Positions 41,312 to 52,735 of a stretch of DNA of 64,000 bases are shown piece after piece. The translations under genes were made by a program, and so were the position numbers. Origin of the DNA: Phoma sp. XZ068. Lineage: Eukaryota > Ascomycota > Dothideomycetes > Pleosporales > Didymellaceae. Each line of letters begins with the position of its first letter. The stretch's first letter is position 1. The notes beneath the pieces are model-generated. The model did no database searches. It was not told where the DNA came from and saw only the letters and a list, made by a program, of their open reading frames with translations. Location of the stretch: assembly GCA_004835665.1 (NCBI GenBank), contig RBKR01000019.1, forward strand, positions 806,001 to 870,000. The letters are read 5' to 3'.

Positions 41312-41802
41312 AATGGATATCGATATATGCGAGTGTAAAGATCTCAGCGGTATCTGTTGTTGTGAGAAGACACAGTAATGTTGTTGTATTGGACGGGTGA
41401 TGTCATGGCGCTTCCCCACGTGCATTTGATACCTGCCTAATTGGAGGCTCAGCGCCGAAGTTCTGTACTTTCGCAACATGAGTCTGAACAAGCGCGTGCA
41501 TGATGATATTACTGTTGATTGGACAAAGAGGGGCGGAGTAGTTTATGTATCTCATTTAAGCGTCGGAGAGATAAGGATCGCTGCGGATCATCAACGCGTC
41601 AACGGGCAATCCCGAAGTACACGTTGCGTGCTACTTGGGTCTCATAATTAGGGCGGAATGTTTGCGGAAATTGAAGATCTCCAATTGTACTACATGAATA
41701 GAAGATGGAGACTCAAGCCGTCCAATAATCGATGCACTTGGCTGCCCAGCTAGGGTCTTGAGTATCTACGCGTAAACTAATTAAGCCACAGGGTCACACA
41801 CG
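41312..41802. other. Intergenic, 491 nt
   Basis: This is the upstream region of the DUF3632-like gene and the 3' flank of the JmjC-like gene. No gene is supported. Confidence 0.5.
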
Positions 41803-43050
41803 TTAAACAGGCGCAATCGAGCGCGCACTACATAGACAGTGAAAGTCGATGAAGTGCTGTCGAAGGCGATCCGTCGGTGTACCTCCAACAGGCATGTTCT
41901 GGACACGCAAGTTGCATAAGCGACAAGCAGGAGTCTTCTTGCGCTTCTCCTCCAGAAACTGAAGCCACACTGCTCGATACTTGTTCTCGAGGCCTCGTAC
42001 AACCGCGTTATCGTCAATCGTGTCAAGGACTTCACGCAGGTGAGTTCGAAGCGACTCGTGCATTCGACAGACATCGGCGATGACCTTGACGGCAGTGTAG
42101 TGCGGAAACTTGTTCTCTAGAATCTCTTGAAGATGATCAACAAACTCTGTAGCGCATGTGACGAGACGACGCTGACCCTGAATGTCTCCGGTAGACCAAA
42201 GCTGAGTTGTGGCAAGGAAGTCTTTGAAGCATGTGATACGATCTGGAAAGACCGCCGCAGTCGCGATCTGGTATGCGCATGAGACAGATGTCTGGGTAGT
42301 AAGTGAAATAGATATCCAGAACGGCGGTAGTACTACAGTCTGGCCTGCCTGCTGAACGATGGCAATCCCACGCTGGAACTTGGCCAGGTTGTCCAAGGCA
42401 AAGTGATCGTCGTTCTTGAGTATGGCCTGGAACTCTGCTTGCAGTGAAGCGAGATTGTTCGAATAGGGAGGGCATGCGATCCAGACCTTCCTGCCAGTGA
42501 GCAGCGTGGAGAGGGTATAGGTGTCATAGTACTCCATGTCCTGAACGTCATCAGCGGGCGTCACAGTCACAGTAACTTGCGACACACCGAGCATGCCGTC
42601 GCAGTGCCAGTCTGGCTTGTTCTGGCAGAGACGCTCGAATGTCGGCGAGTGCATGCGGAGGATAGACCCAGGCGTGCTGTATTGCGGATTGCCAATGTTG
42701 TTTAGCAGCGCAATGATAGCCTGCGCATCCTGCTCAGGGGAGCCACGAGTTGGGGAGAAGTGGCATGTGTTCTCGCTTCCAATTTCGTTCGTCAATACGC
42801 CCTTAATCTGCTTTGTATTTAGCATATTCGCAAATGGAACCTCGTCGCTAAGAACCGGTGATGCCCATTCGCTGCGGTCGAATACTATGCCAGCCTTGCG
42901 CAACGGGCCGAGTTCCTTCTCGTTCAACGAGTAGATACGACCGCTCTTTACCAAGCCATGCAGATTTCGAGAGCGAGGGTTGTTGCTACGATTCAGCTCG
43001 ACCATGACATCGGTCCGGGTCTGGGTGTGGAGGTGAAGATCATCGGACAT
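41803..43050 (-). CDS. JmjC/cupin-like protein with C-terminal zinc-finger-like tail
   Basis: A single exon gives 415 residues. WHCDGMLGVSQVTVTV near residue 150 supplies an H-x-D pair as in Fe(II)/2-oxoglutarate JmjC oxygenases. The strand pattern continues with TYTLSTLLTGRKVWIACPP (near 180), and QQAGQTVVLPPFWISISLTTQTSVSCAYQIA (near 235) fits the end of a double-stranded helix barrel. The third iron ligand is not obvious, so catalysis is uncertain. The C-terminus (PACRLCNLRVQNMP...RLRQHFIDFHCL) has a C-x2-C...H-x4-H pattern that may bind zinc. Such JmjC-like proteins are numerous in some Dothideomycetes and are mostly uncharacterised. The frame has a clean ATG. Confidence 0.65.
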   Translation of the reverse strand: MSDDLHLHTQTRTDVMVELNRSNNPRSRNLHGLVKSGRIYSLNEKELGPLRKAGIVFDRSEWASPVLSDEVPFANMLNTKQIKGVLTNEIGSENTCHFSPTRGSPEQDAQAIIALLNNIGNPQYSTPGSILRMHSPTFERLCQNKPDWHCDGMLGVSQVTVTVTPADDVQDMEYYDTYTLSTLLTGRKVWIACPPYSNNLASLQAEFQAILKNDDHFALDNLAKFQRGIAIVQQAGQTVVLPPFWISISLTTQTSVSCAYQIATAAVFPDRITCFKDFLATTQLWSTGDIQGQRRLVTCATEFVDHLQEILENKFPHYTAVKVIADVCRMHESLRTHLREVLDTIDDNAVVRGLENKYRAVWLQFLEEKRKKTPACRLCNLRVQNMPVGGTPTDRLRQHFIDFHCLCSARSIAPV

Positions 43051-43714
43051 TGTGGACCTTTGTGGTATGGTAGCGAGGTTAGGTATGCTTTAAAGGGTTG
43101 GGTCTCGGTTGACAATTTGAATGATGTTGGAACTTGAGCGTGAACCTGGTGATTCAAGAGGGCGTGAGGCCGCTTCGTGAGGGAGTCATTTCATTCGCGC
43201 TGCGCGTGAGTAGTGTAATGGACGATCAGGATGCTTTCACTCTCTTCTGACGTAGGCATTCTTTCACTACGGTTGACGCGGCTGTTGCAACTGGGCCAAT
43301 TGATGAACATTGTTGGTATGATTAGTGGACCGCTGCTGCGTGTCCAAGCCTCAGCGCAGTCGCCATAGTAAGATCGTCGTCAATTGCAGGAACATAAAGC
43401 TGCCCGTGACGCTGCAAGCAAGGTCTGTCGATGAATGTTATTTTGATATTCATTGCAAATGCCAAGTTTGCCTGAGCAGAGACTGAGGTAATGCATTGCG
43501 AGTGCAGACAGTTCTCGATGATGCGCTGACAGAAAGTGCAGGTGGTGGTGTTAGTGTGAGTTCCTGGTGTTCGTGATGCTCGCGTTGGGTGCCAAGCTCG
43601 GCTAATAGTACGCCCGCCCGGCCGTCCGCACACGCGCCGCAGCAACGCAAATTACTCGAACGCTGAGAGCACCAAGACGACAACTAACCACAGGTCACCG
43701 CCAACACCGCCAAC
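43051..43714. promoter_or_regulatory. Divergent promoter, JmjC-like gene / eL24
   Basis: The 664 nt hold both promoters. The last about 100 nt before eL24 are pyrimidine- and CG-rich, as is usual for ribosomal protein leaders. No gene is supported. Confidence 0.45.
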
Positions 43715-44474
43715 ATGCGTACCTACGACGACTCCTTCTCCGGCCAGAAGATCTACCCTGGCAAGGTGCGTTTCGCCGAGCCCCCAGCTGCGTCTCTCGA
43801 GCCCATGTCGAAATGCTGCAGCGCGCACGCAGGCACCGCACGAACACGGCGCACATGGGCGCGACAGACACAATGGGCATGCAATTGGATGCGCAGCGCT
43901 GACCGTATACACAGGGCAAGCTCTACATCCGTGGTGACAGCAAGATCTTCCGCTTCCAGAACGGCAAGACCGAGTCTCTGTTCCTCCAGCGCAAGAACCC
44001 TCGCAAGATCTCATGGACCACCCTCTACAGGAGGCAGCACAAGAAGGGTATCTCTGAGGTACGCTATCTGTCCAGGAGGACTGCTCTTGCGTTCGCAGCG
44101 ACATGAAACACTGTCCGCTCCGTCGCAAGAGAACCTCCTGCGACGTGCTTTTCGACATACATGTCAGGTCACTGACCCCTCTCCAGGAGGTTGCCAAGAA
44201 GCGCACCCGCCGCACAGTCAAGCACCAGCGTGCCATCGTCGGTGCTTCCCTCGACGTCATCAAGGAGCGCCGCTCCCAGCGCCCCGAGGCCCGCTCTGCC
44301 GCCCGCGCCGCCGCCATCAAGGAGGGCAAGGACAAGAAGGCCGCATCCGAGTCGGCGAAGAAGGCTGAGAAGGCCAAGAGCGCCGCCGCCGGTGCCCGTG
44401 GTCAGGCCACCAAGATCCAGTCGAAGCAGGGCTCCAAGGGCGCCGCCCCCAAGGTTCAGGCCAGGACCCGCTAA
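43715..44474 (+). CDS. RPL24: 60S ribosomal protein eL24
   Basis: Exons 43715-43765, 43915-44058 and 44187-44474 (introns 149 and 128 nt) give 160 residues. The N-terminal domain MRTYDDSFSGQKIYPGK-GKLYIRGDSKIFRF and the following LQRKNPRKISWTTLYRRQHKKGISE-EVAKKRTRRTVKHQRAIVGASLDVI are highly conserved. The tail is Ala/Lys-rich. eL24 bridges the subunits on the 60S side. Both introns are about three times the local norm, and each contains a potential hairpin (see findings), so they may carry structure or an RNA. Confidence 0.96.
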
Positions 44475-45379
44475 GCGAGCGGTGCTGTGTTGAGTTGAAG
44501 ATGGAAAACATGGTTGCATGACTGGGGTTCAGCGGATTTTTCGGTGTGACTCGGTGTTCCTTTACTCTCTTCCGTCAATATACGGAATCAATGAATGGGA
44601 TGGGATGATTTACACTCTTCGTGCCGGAGACAGACTTCCGGCGTCGCCATAGGGCAAATGCAATACCACGTCCTCACGAAGTACTTTTGCACCAAGCACC
44701 ATCAGAGAAGTGATTGAGACATGGACGGAACATGATGATACAAAGCAATAAACTTGTGCTCCTGTACATTACTCCTACCACACCCTCCTTCAAACCCTTA
44801 AACCTCATCACAGACCACCACTTCCCGTGTGCTGACCAATAGCATTATCAAGAAAACAAGCCAGCCGCCACGTCGTCCAGACTTATCAGAACCACGCCAT
44901 ATAATCTGACTGTCTGCCCATTCCCAGAACTCCATCAATACTCGCGACAGAATTGTAACCACGGTCAATGTGAACTTCAAACTAAACTTTATGCATTACT
45001 GATTACAGGCCCGTCATTGGCCCAACAATGCGTACTTGCTTTCAAATACCCAGATCCGTCCTGAATATCAACCTGAAGTTACTGCTAATAGGTGCAAAGA
45101 AGTCTGGAAGCAACAGTATACTCCGCCACAACATGTACCTGGGGCGGCAGCAGTTGACGGCCAAAGTAGAGGTGCTGGAATGGTAGTGCTCGAGCTGACC
45201 ATGCTGCGGTAAGGCTGTTGGGGTATCGTGTACGAAGCCAAACACCAAGATTGTGTATCCAAGCATCCTCTAGACGTGCCAAGCAGATGCTCAGGCAACA
45301 CACACCCTCATGCGTAAGGAAGCCTACCACCAAGGGTCCATAAGACCCGCGCTAGATTTCCTATCGTCATCCCGCACTC
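44475..45379. other. Convergent intergenic region, about 0.9 kb
   Basis: This is the 3' flank of eL24 and of the kinase gene. A 60-codon frame at 44798-44980 on the minus strand has hydrophobic character but no supporting context. I do not call it. Confidence 0.45.
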
Positions 45380-48300
45380 CTAGTCGAGCACCTCCATCAT
45401 TGTCGCCTGTTTCTCGAGGTCCTCGACCAACATGGACTTGGCACGACACACATCCTCGACAATGTCGACAACCTTACGGAAGCTTGATGCTGCACCGCGG
45501 GTCTGCGTGAATCGGGCTAGGCAAAGGTTGGCACGGCGTCCATGCTCCAGGACGACGAAAAGCTCAATAACGAATGAGACCGGCTTAATCTTGAGGTCTG
45601 TGAGACAGCGATGTTAGCATTCAGTCTTCGTGGGAGCCATGGTAGTCGTAGGGAGGATGAGCGTGCGGTTTACATCGAAAGACAGGGTCATCCTCCAAGA
45701 CGTCCGCATGGAATAAGAAGGCGTATAGCATCCACCGCTGAACAAGAAAATTATAGGAAGTAGATACTTACGGTTGATCTTGTCTACACGAGCATTGATG
45801 ACATTGGTCTTGCGGTCGAAAGTAACGTCACGAACGCCAAAGCGTTGCCAGTCTCGAAGCAAGCGAACCAGGTCCTGACGGACTTTGCCACGACCTACAT
45901 GGAAGCAGAGAGTCTTCGAAGCAGGTTTGATATGCAAAAATCGTGACAGCCAGTTCATTTGCACCTCAGGCGGGCAAGTACGGTTCACAGACTCACTGGC
46001 GTCGGTTCCAATTCCATGCGTCAAGAGAATGGACGATGAGCTGGAGTTTACTAGACGAGGGTATTAGAACCACGTAATTGATGCAAAGGGTCCACTTACG
46101 ATCAAGTTCCATAGGCCCCTTAGCTTTCTCGTCCTTTTTCTTGCCGAAGAAGCCAAGAAGGCCCTTTCGTGGGGCGCTGTCGCTCTTAGGAGCAGCTGAA
46201 CCTGAGTTGCGTATGGGAAACTCGCTGGCGTTGCTAACATCAGACTGCTTCGATGCATGTTTAAGGGCTTCCTTATGAGTACTCAGCGTTGGCGAAGGAT
46301 CGTTTTTGATGCGGTCGTCGAGGCCTTGCCAGGATTCGGGAATTTGTAGCAGAGCGGTTGACTTCTTCGTCTTGACTTGAAGCTCATGGCTGTCTTGTTG
46401 TTCCTTTTCTTCGTTGGTACGACGGAACCACAGTGACTTCTTCTTCTTAATGGTGGGCTCCTTTTCTGTTGCAGCCAGAGGCGCGGGTTGCACACGCGCG
46501 GTTAGCAGGTCCTTCTGTACGTCTCGGTAAGACCTCACAGAATTCTGCGCGCTGGGCCCTGGCCAGGGGATGGAGGGAGGCACTTCGTGCGCGTACTGTG
46601 AAGAAAGGCTTGTACTACTGCGCTTACAGATGTTGAGAGGTGCGATGCGGGTTGGCGATTGGTCGACGATGCGAATCGTTTCTTGCGCCGTGACAGCGCG
46701 ACGAGTTTGAGGCCTAAATGGATCAGTGACAGCTCGATAGTGTGGGCTATAGGTTGTCTCAAACCCAGCGCCACCATCGACCTTCACTTCCTCTGGTATA
46801 GCATGCAAAGGCGCAATGTGCTCTGGAGATCTAGCAGGAGCGGATACAGCCCGTTTACTGTTAGCGGGCGGGATGATCAAGCGGTCCAGATGTTCAAGCA
46901 CTTCAGTGAAGTGCTCGGTGTTGTCGTCATCTTCATTGAGTCGTCGAGCGATATCTGCTCGAGTTTCGACAAGTTTTCGATGGAGGAAAGTATTGGGCGT
47001 CTCCGTAGGGATTGGTGGGAGTGGTCGGGATGCAAGCATTGCCTTGGTGTTTGGAGTGGCAATCGTACTGCCGCCCGAGTCTCGGTTCGAGAACGAGGTA
47101 GGTGGCGTGTCGTACTGGAAGAAGTTCCCTTCCTGGTAAGCATCGGTCTGCGTAGTACGAATACTTGAGCTCATAGAGGAACGATTGAAAGCTTCCTCCA
47201 TGACTTTACCAAGTTCCGTACTGACCTTTCGCGCCTCGCTCTGAATGTACTTGCTCGGGCTCTCAGGCTTTCGTACTCGAAGTCGAGGTACTGCAGTGCT
47301 CGCCGGAGCCTTTGACTTGGTTCGCATAGCGGGCGATGGCTGGATGGTGCTTGACCTGAGTGAGGACCCATAAGATCCGATTGAGTCTCGGCGACGGTCG
47401 AACGATCGATTTGAGATATATGGAGCTGCACCATAGTCGGCAGTACTTGTAGTCGCTGCCGATCCGCGACGATGCAAGTGTGAGAAGCTGACGCCTCGCC
47501 TACCAATGCCACCAGATCGAGCAATGACCGGAGGACTACTCGGCCAGTGTGAACTTGCGAGTGAGGACCTTGAGACAGAACGGGCATACACAGATCGATG
47601 AGACGGCGTGGTATGCTTAGATGAGCTGCGAGAGACAGCAGAACCGCGCTTAGAGTTCCGCAGAGCTTGGACACGCAGTGAGCTGCCGGTTCGATGGCCT
47701 AGAGCAGTAGTCGGGCGGAGGTTGCGGCTACAATTACTGTTCTTGCGCCGAACAGTGACGTTTGGATGCGGAGCCCTATCCGGAAGGATTGGTTGTCTTG
47801 AAGCACGAAACGGATCGTAGCTGGCCTCAGATGCAGGGGATTCGTAGAAGCTGTGTTTTGAGTACATGTGCTCGTTGTTCAGAATCGAGTACCCGGACTG
47901 AGAACGCTTGTGCTTCTGCTTGGGCATCTGCTCAACATCTTCCTTGGTCGGTGTATGGCGTACATTATGATGATGATCACTGTTGGAGTGAGCAATCGGG
48001 TGGTGAGCACTAGGTTGATAGTTCTCGAGTTGGTCTTGCTGATACTTCTGGAGTGCAGAGTAGAAGTACTTCTCTTGGTTCGCTCTATCACAATCGTCAG
48101 ATAGGGCTCAAGCAAATCACACGTGGGACTAGAACTCACTCTCGACTCATGAGGCGCTGAATGATGACCTCTTCCTTCTCACTGTGCCACAATGTTCGGA
48201 GGTACCGCAGAATTTCTCGATTGATAGTCGTCCGCTCCAACGTCTCCCAGCTTGCAATAGATGGCAACGGCCCAGTCCAGTGGTTTGCAGATGTGTTATC

Positions 48301-49568
48301 TCCAACGAAGTTGAGTTCTTTACTGTACTTGTGTAAGAAGGGATGGTTCCAGATGTCTTCTAGGCCAATGCGTCGCTTGGGATCAGGGATCAAGATGCGC
48401 TTGATCAGGTCTGCCGCTTCGCGAGACAAGGTATCAGGCAACACATATTCACCCTTCTCAATCGCCCTGAACAAGTATTTGAGGTCCCTGTCATCACCAG
48501 AGTAATTGAAGGGTGGTGTGCCAGTCAGGAGGACATAGAGGATGACACCACAGCTCCAAACGTCCGCTTTGGCACCGTCGTACGCAGTCGTCTTGATGAC
48601 TTCAGGTGCTGCATAGTGAGGGCTGCCGCAGGGTGTTGTCAACTTTTTGCCAGTTGGCTGCAACGCCGCCATGCCGAAATCGACCAGCTTGACCGTCATC
48701 GTCTCTCGATCTAGTAAGATGTTTTCGGGCTTGAGATCGCGGTGGTGAATGCTGATTCGGTGGCAGTAGATCAAGGCCGCGATGATTTGGCGAAAGATGT
48801 GGACGACGTGAATCTCAATGAGACCACCTTGCTCGTGAATGTAGCTGAACAGCTCGCCACCTTCAACATACTCCATAATAAGATAGCTGAGGAATGTCAG
48901 GCAAAGGAACAAAATAGATGTTGAAGTACTTACAGCTCATCCCTATTCTCCCAGATGTCGTATAGGCGGACAATATTTGGGTGGTCTAGCAACTTCATAA
49001 TACAAATTTCGCGCTCTAGGCCAAACGGAATAACTTTGCCGTCAGGATGCAAGGTAGGGTCCTGTTCTGCACTCTGGATCAGGTTTGCTAAACTCAGCGC
49101 GCGTACCTTCTCCGCAGTAGTCTTCGAGATGATCTTGGCAGCGCCGAATTGTCCTGTCATGCTGTGCCTTACCAACCGCACACGCGAGCATCCTCCGCGA
49201 CCGATCGTCCTGCCGAGCTGCCACGGTCCAATGTGTGTCTTGCGGCGGCGGTTGGTGTTTGACGCGTTGGTGCTGGCATTAGAGATGGTGGAATCGCGTT
49301 TGGGGTTGTGTGGGCGCGTCTCGTGAGCCAGCACAGCAGATAGTCGCTTGTTCTCAGGCGTAGTCGACTGCTGCTCGTGGCGTATGGCGAGCGTGCCGTT
49401 GGGTACTATGGACTCGTTGTGAGGCAGAGTCTTTGATGGAGAAGCCGTGTACTCGGGACTGTGCTTCTGGCCTTGACTCTGAGAGTGAGAGTTCTCGTTC
49501 GCCCGGTGAGTGCCGTCGCCCAAGGCGCGTCGACGCGTTGGAGGGCGGCCATGGTAGGCGTGCTCCAT
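45380..49568 (-). CDS. Ser/Thr protein kinase of the Hsl1/Gin4/Kcc4 (Nim1-related) family
   Basis: Five exons (48934-49568, 48140-48886, 46100-48084, 45772-46050, 45380-45597; introns 47, 55, 49 and 174 nt) give 1287 residues. The N-terminal kinase domain spans about 116-395: IGRGGCSRVRLV P-loop, Lys145, HRDLKPEN with Asp262, DFG Asp281, and an activation loop TTPCGSPHYAAPEV typical of CAMKL kinases. A very long basic, Ser-rich middle follows. The C-terminus (SEDVNRTCPPEV-like start, FHVGRGKVRQDLVRLLRDWQRF, KIKPVSFVIELFVVLE) matches a KA1-like membrane-binding domain. Yeast relatives sit at the septin collar and link morphogenesis to mitotic entry by restraining Swe1/Wee1. A two-codon upstream frame lies in the leader. 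The start at 49568 is the first ATG of a frame open slightly further. Confidence 0.92.
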
Positions 49569-51471
49569 GCTGTGTTGCTGCGGCACAGGTGGCACCGCGT
49601 CAACAGCTATTAGATTAGTGGGCTACGATGATGGGCCAAAAATGTACAGTTAGAAAGGATGCACGGTGAGACCGGGCAACAGAAGGCGAGTAACGCTGCT
49701 TTGGTAGCGGTTGTCGCCGTAGTTGAGCTCCCAGAATGCGTCTAGGCCATGGCAGGGCCGTGGTGTTGTGGTGTTTGGTATCTACTGTTGACACTGAGGG
49801 CGCCGGACGATGGGCGAACTGTAGCTGCTTGACGGAGCCGATAAAGGAGGGGCGGCTAGCTGTGCAAGTGCAATTGAAGACTACTCAAAGACCAAAAAGC
49901 TAACAAGTTCTGAATGCATGCGGTAGAGAAGCCGGTGAAGACGGTCGTGTGCAAGCTTGGGAGGGGAAGGGATATGGCGCGCACGGACGGGTTGGGGAGA
50001 GCGGCACCGGTGTGCAAACGGGACGGAAGGTGCTCTCGAACACCGTCAGGAACAGGAGAAGAAACAAAAGTCTCGTGAGCACAGAAGGCGCAACTTCGCA
50101 CAGCCCCTCAGATCGATGTTGGAGACTCTCCCGCTGAGGAATGTGCCAAGATGCGGAAGAGGAAGTAAACATGTTTTTGTTTGTGCACCAATGGAGTAGA
50201 AGGGAATGAGTTGGCTAGAGGACTAGAGATATGCATTGAAGCTCGAAAATGAGGAACAAATTCTTCCTACCGTCTATAATACCATTGACATTCTGAACGG
50301 GGGATTGCGCACGCTGTCACCTTCCTTGCGTGGATGTCACGCCTTGCAGTGACGAGAACGCGTGGCGAGCGTCATCTTATGAAGTTGCGAACCGTCTCGA
50401 GAGTGTTGGGGGCTCGCAAGGGCTCCATGTTAACCTACTCCAAGTCATACGGCGAGAGTAGCGAGCGCACGTCGTCGCGTGCGTCGTTGGCGTCACTAGC
50501 GCTGTGAAGGCGCGTATTACTCACGTCAATGATCGCAGTGACATGCGACTACTATTCGACAGAGTTCTTCCACGGAGCAAAGTTATTGCTGTGGATGATG
50601 TTGAAGTGTAGCGTGATGAGGTTAAGTGGGAGTAACGCCCCGGTCATGAGGCGAAAAAAATGGAACATGCCGACTAGCGCGCCGGGTTCGTGGGCTCCCT
50701 CACGACTGCATGCAGCCGTCCGTAACAGAACTTTAATGTATCGTCCTCTCCTTCTGGAACTCATTGCATACTCTGCAATATCACTTACTGCTTAGCGACA
50801 TGCTCCGCGACGCACTCGCAGTCAAAAATGGCACAGTGCGAGGTAAGTTGGTTGGAAGAACAACAGTCGTATCATGGTATTCGGTATCGTAGCACCTTTT
50901 GTCCCCCTGTACCCAGATCTCTGCCCTAATGCCACACAGGTGCATGTGACGCCCCTGCTCGTTATGAACATTATAACTAAGAAGCTGTTCCTAGCCTCTG
51001 ACCCCTGATCCCGACCGAATCCCGATGCTGCGGGCGTGCCGCCTCCACCGCTGTGAATGCGAGCAAAAACAACATATGGTCGCAAAAGCAACACCATCCG
51101 CATACCTGATACAAGCCGCAGAGAACCGACTAAAGGTATCCGCGTTTGGAACAAAAAATAAACAAAAACATGGCTGCATGCTACACCTGCAAACTCCACA
51201 GATAGGATATATCCAGCTTCCCAAGGGTAGTCCAATACGCAATAAACAGAGGACGTGACAGATCGTGACCCAATAGCTGCACAGCGAAGGTAGTGGTTTC
51301 GTAACAATGTGCGCCGAAATCCAGAATGACAAAGACGAAAAGGGTATTTAATACAAGAGAAGTGAAAGAGGCCAAAGCCTCTGGAAGGCGATACAGCGAC
51401 GACACTAGTGGTTCGCTTTCGACTCGACGGCATCCGACTTGGGCGAGTGGCTCTCTCGCTTGGTATCGTCG
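49569..51471. promoter_or_regulatory. Kinase upstream region, about 1.9 kb
   Basis: This is the promoter and leader of the kinase and the 3' flank of the C2H2 gene. A minimal upstream frame ATG-GCC-TAG lies at 49742-49750 on the minus strand. One CGG-N8-CCG match at 49921-49934 is outside the amino-acid cluster and reflects the chance background. No gene is supported. Confidence 0.45.
49742..49750 (-). promoter_or_regulatory. Minimal uORF (Met-Ala-stop)
   Basis: Read on the minus strand, the sequence is ATGGCCTAG, 174 nt upstream of the kinase start codon in a CC-ATG-G context. If it lies in the mature leader it would force re-initiation. The transcript start is unknown. Confidence 0.45.
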
Positions 51472-52735
51472 CTATTTGCAGCAGCCTTGCCACAGCCTTT
51501 GACAAGAATATGACGCTGGAGAATTCGTTAGCAACCTCTCCAAAAGCTTCCTTTGGTGCGCAACATACCTTTAATGCATCTTTTCTCGAGAAGCTCTTGT
51601 CGCAGTGGGTGCAGGGGAAAGGCTTCACTGCCAAGTGGATCCTCTTGTGTCGCTTCAAGTCATGATTGCGGTTGAAGCTTTGAGGGCATTGATCGCACTT
51701 GAAAGGTCGATCGGTCGAAGCTGGTTGCTGGTGGGGGTTGTGTCCCCCCATGAAGTGAGGCATCTGAGCTGCGTGTCCACTGTTGAAGCCGGGCATCATT
51801 CCAGGGTGCACACCAACCAAAGCAAGTCCACCGTTAGGGTTCTGAACGTTTGAAAATACTGGTGCTGGCCCTGGTGCGTATGCTGATGGGGGTGGTCGCT
51901 GGTAGTAGGAAGGCGATTGCACTGGGTTATTCGATGGCACCGAAGGCATCTGGCCTTGCGAAACCGCTGGCGACATTCTCGGCATGGAGCCTCCTGCGCT
52001 GATTGGGCTCTGACTGTGCTGCTGAGTTGGCGATGGCCCTGTCGAGTACGGGAAGTTTGAGTGCTGCGGTGTCCCCGATGGCTGGTAGTTGTAAGTTGGT
52101 GTTGGTGGGTGTGGTTGCCTGAAAGAGTCCTGAGGTAATGCGGGCGACTGTTGAGGTGCTGATGATACAGGCGTTTGTGCGCTCATCATATGGTGAGGCT
52201 GCTGGTGGTGTGCGGGCATCGACGGCATATGTGATGCGCTGGAGGATGGCGTAAATGGTGGCAGCTGATTGTTCATTTCATAGGGTGGTGGGTTCAGCCC
52301 TTTGCGGAGTAAGTCTTGGTGCCCGAGCTGGGGATGATGGTGCAAAACAGCAAACATACCTCGGCTTTGCTGACCATATTGATTTTGCTGCGAGTGTGCA
52401 GGCGTGTAGCCATATGATGGCTGCTGTGTGGGAGGAGAGTATATGTGGTTGTAGTTTTGGGAGTAGGCCATCGTTGTTGAGGCAGCGCCGCTGGTCGACA
52501 CTCCAGACGAAGGGCTTAACACGTCGCCGTGGATGGTGCTCGGCGGTGTGAGAAGGTTGCCAACACTAGCGATGGTTGTCGGCGCCTGTGACGACTGCGA
52601 GACGGTACCGTGGTTAGTGAAGGGATATTTGTGCATTGGCGGAGGTGGAAGTTCGAAGCTGCCCAACTGAGCAGCATGAGGCCTCCGCTGCGCAAAGCTG
52701 GGAGGCGCACCCATTGGGTCAGACCCAGGATGCAT
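51472..52735 (-). CDS. C2H2 zinc-finger transcription factor, Pro/Gln/Ser-rich
   Basis: Exons 51569-52735 and 51472-51516 (52-nt intron) give 403 residues from the first ATG. The protein is mostly disordered and rich in Pro, Gln, Ser and His. Two classical C2H2 fingers lie near the C-terminus: FKCDQCPQSFNRNHDLKRHKRIH and FPCTHCDKSFSRKDALKRH. The last His/Arg and the KGCGK tail come from the second exon. The RNHDLKRHKRIH text resembles fingers of Swi5/Ace2-type and related filamentous regulators. I cannot fix the orthologue. The frame stays open about 200 nt upstream without an ATG. An optional 60-nt in-frame intron (GTATGT...AAAG, about 52295-52355) may remove residues after QQSRG. Targets are unknown. 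Confidence 0.8.

Noticed and set aside
44798..44980. A 60-codon hydrophobic minus-strand frame
   Set aside because: It is too short, lies in a convergent 3' region and has no supporting homology.
49921..49934. CGG-N8-CCG match upstream of the kinase
   Set aside because: It is isolated, its first spacer base is T unlike all seven cluster sites, and about one match per 4 kb is expected by chance.
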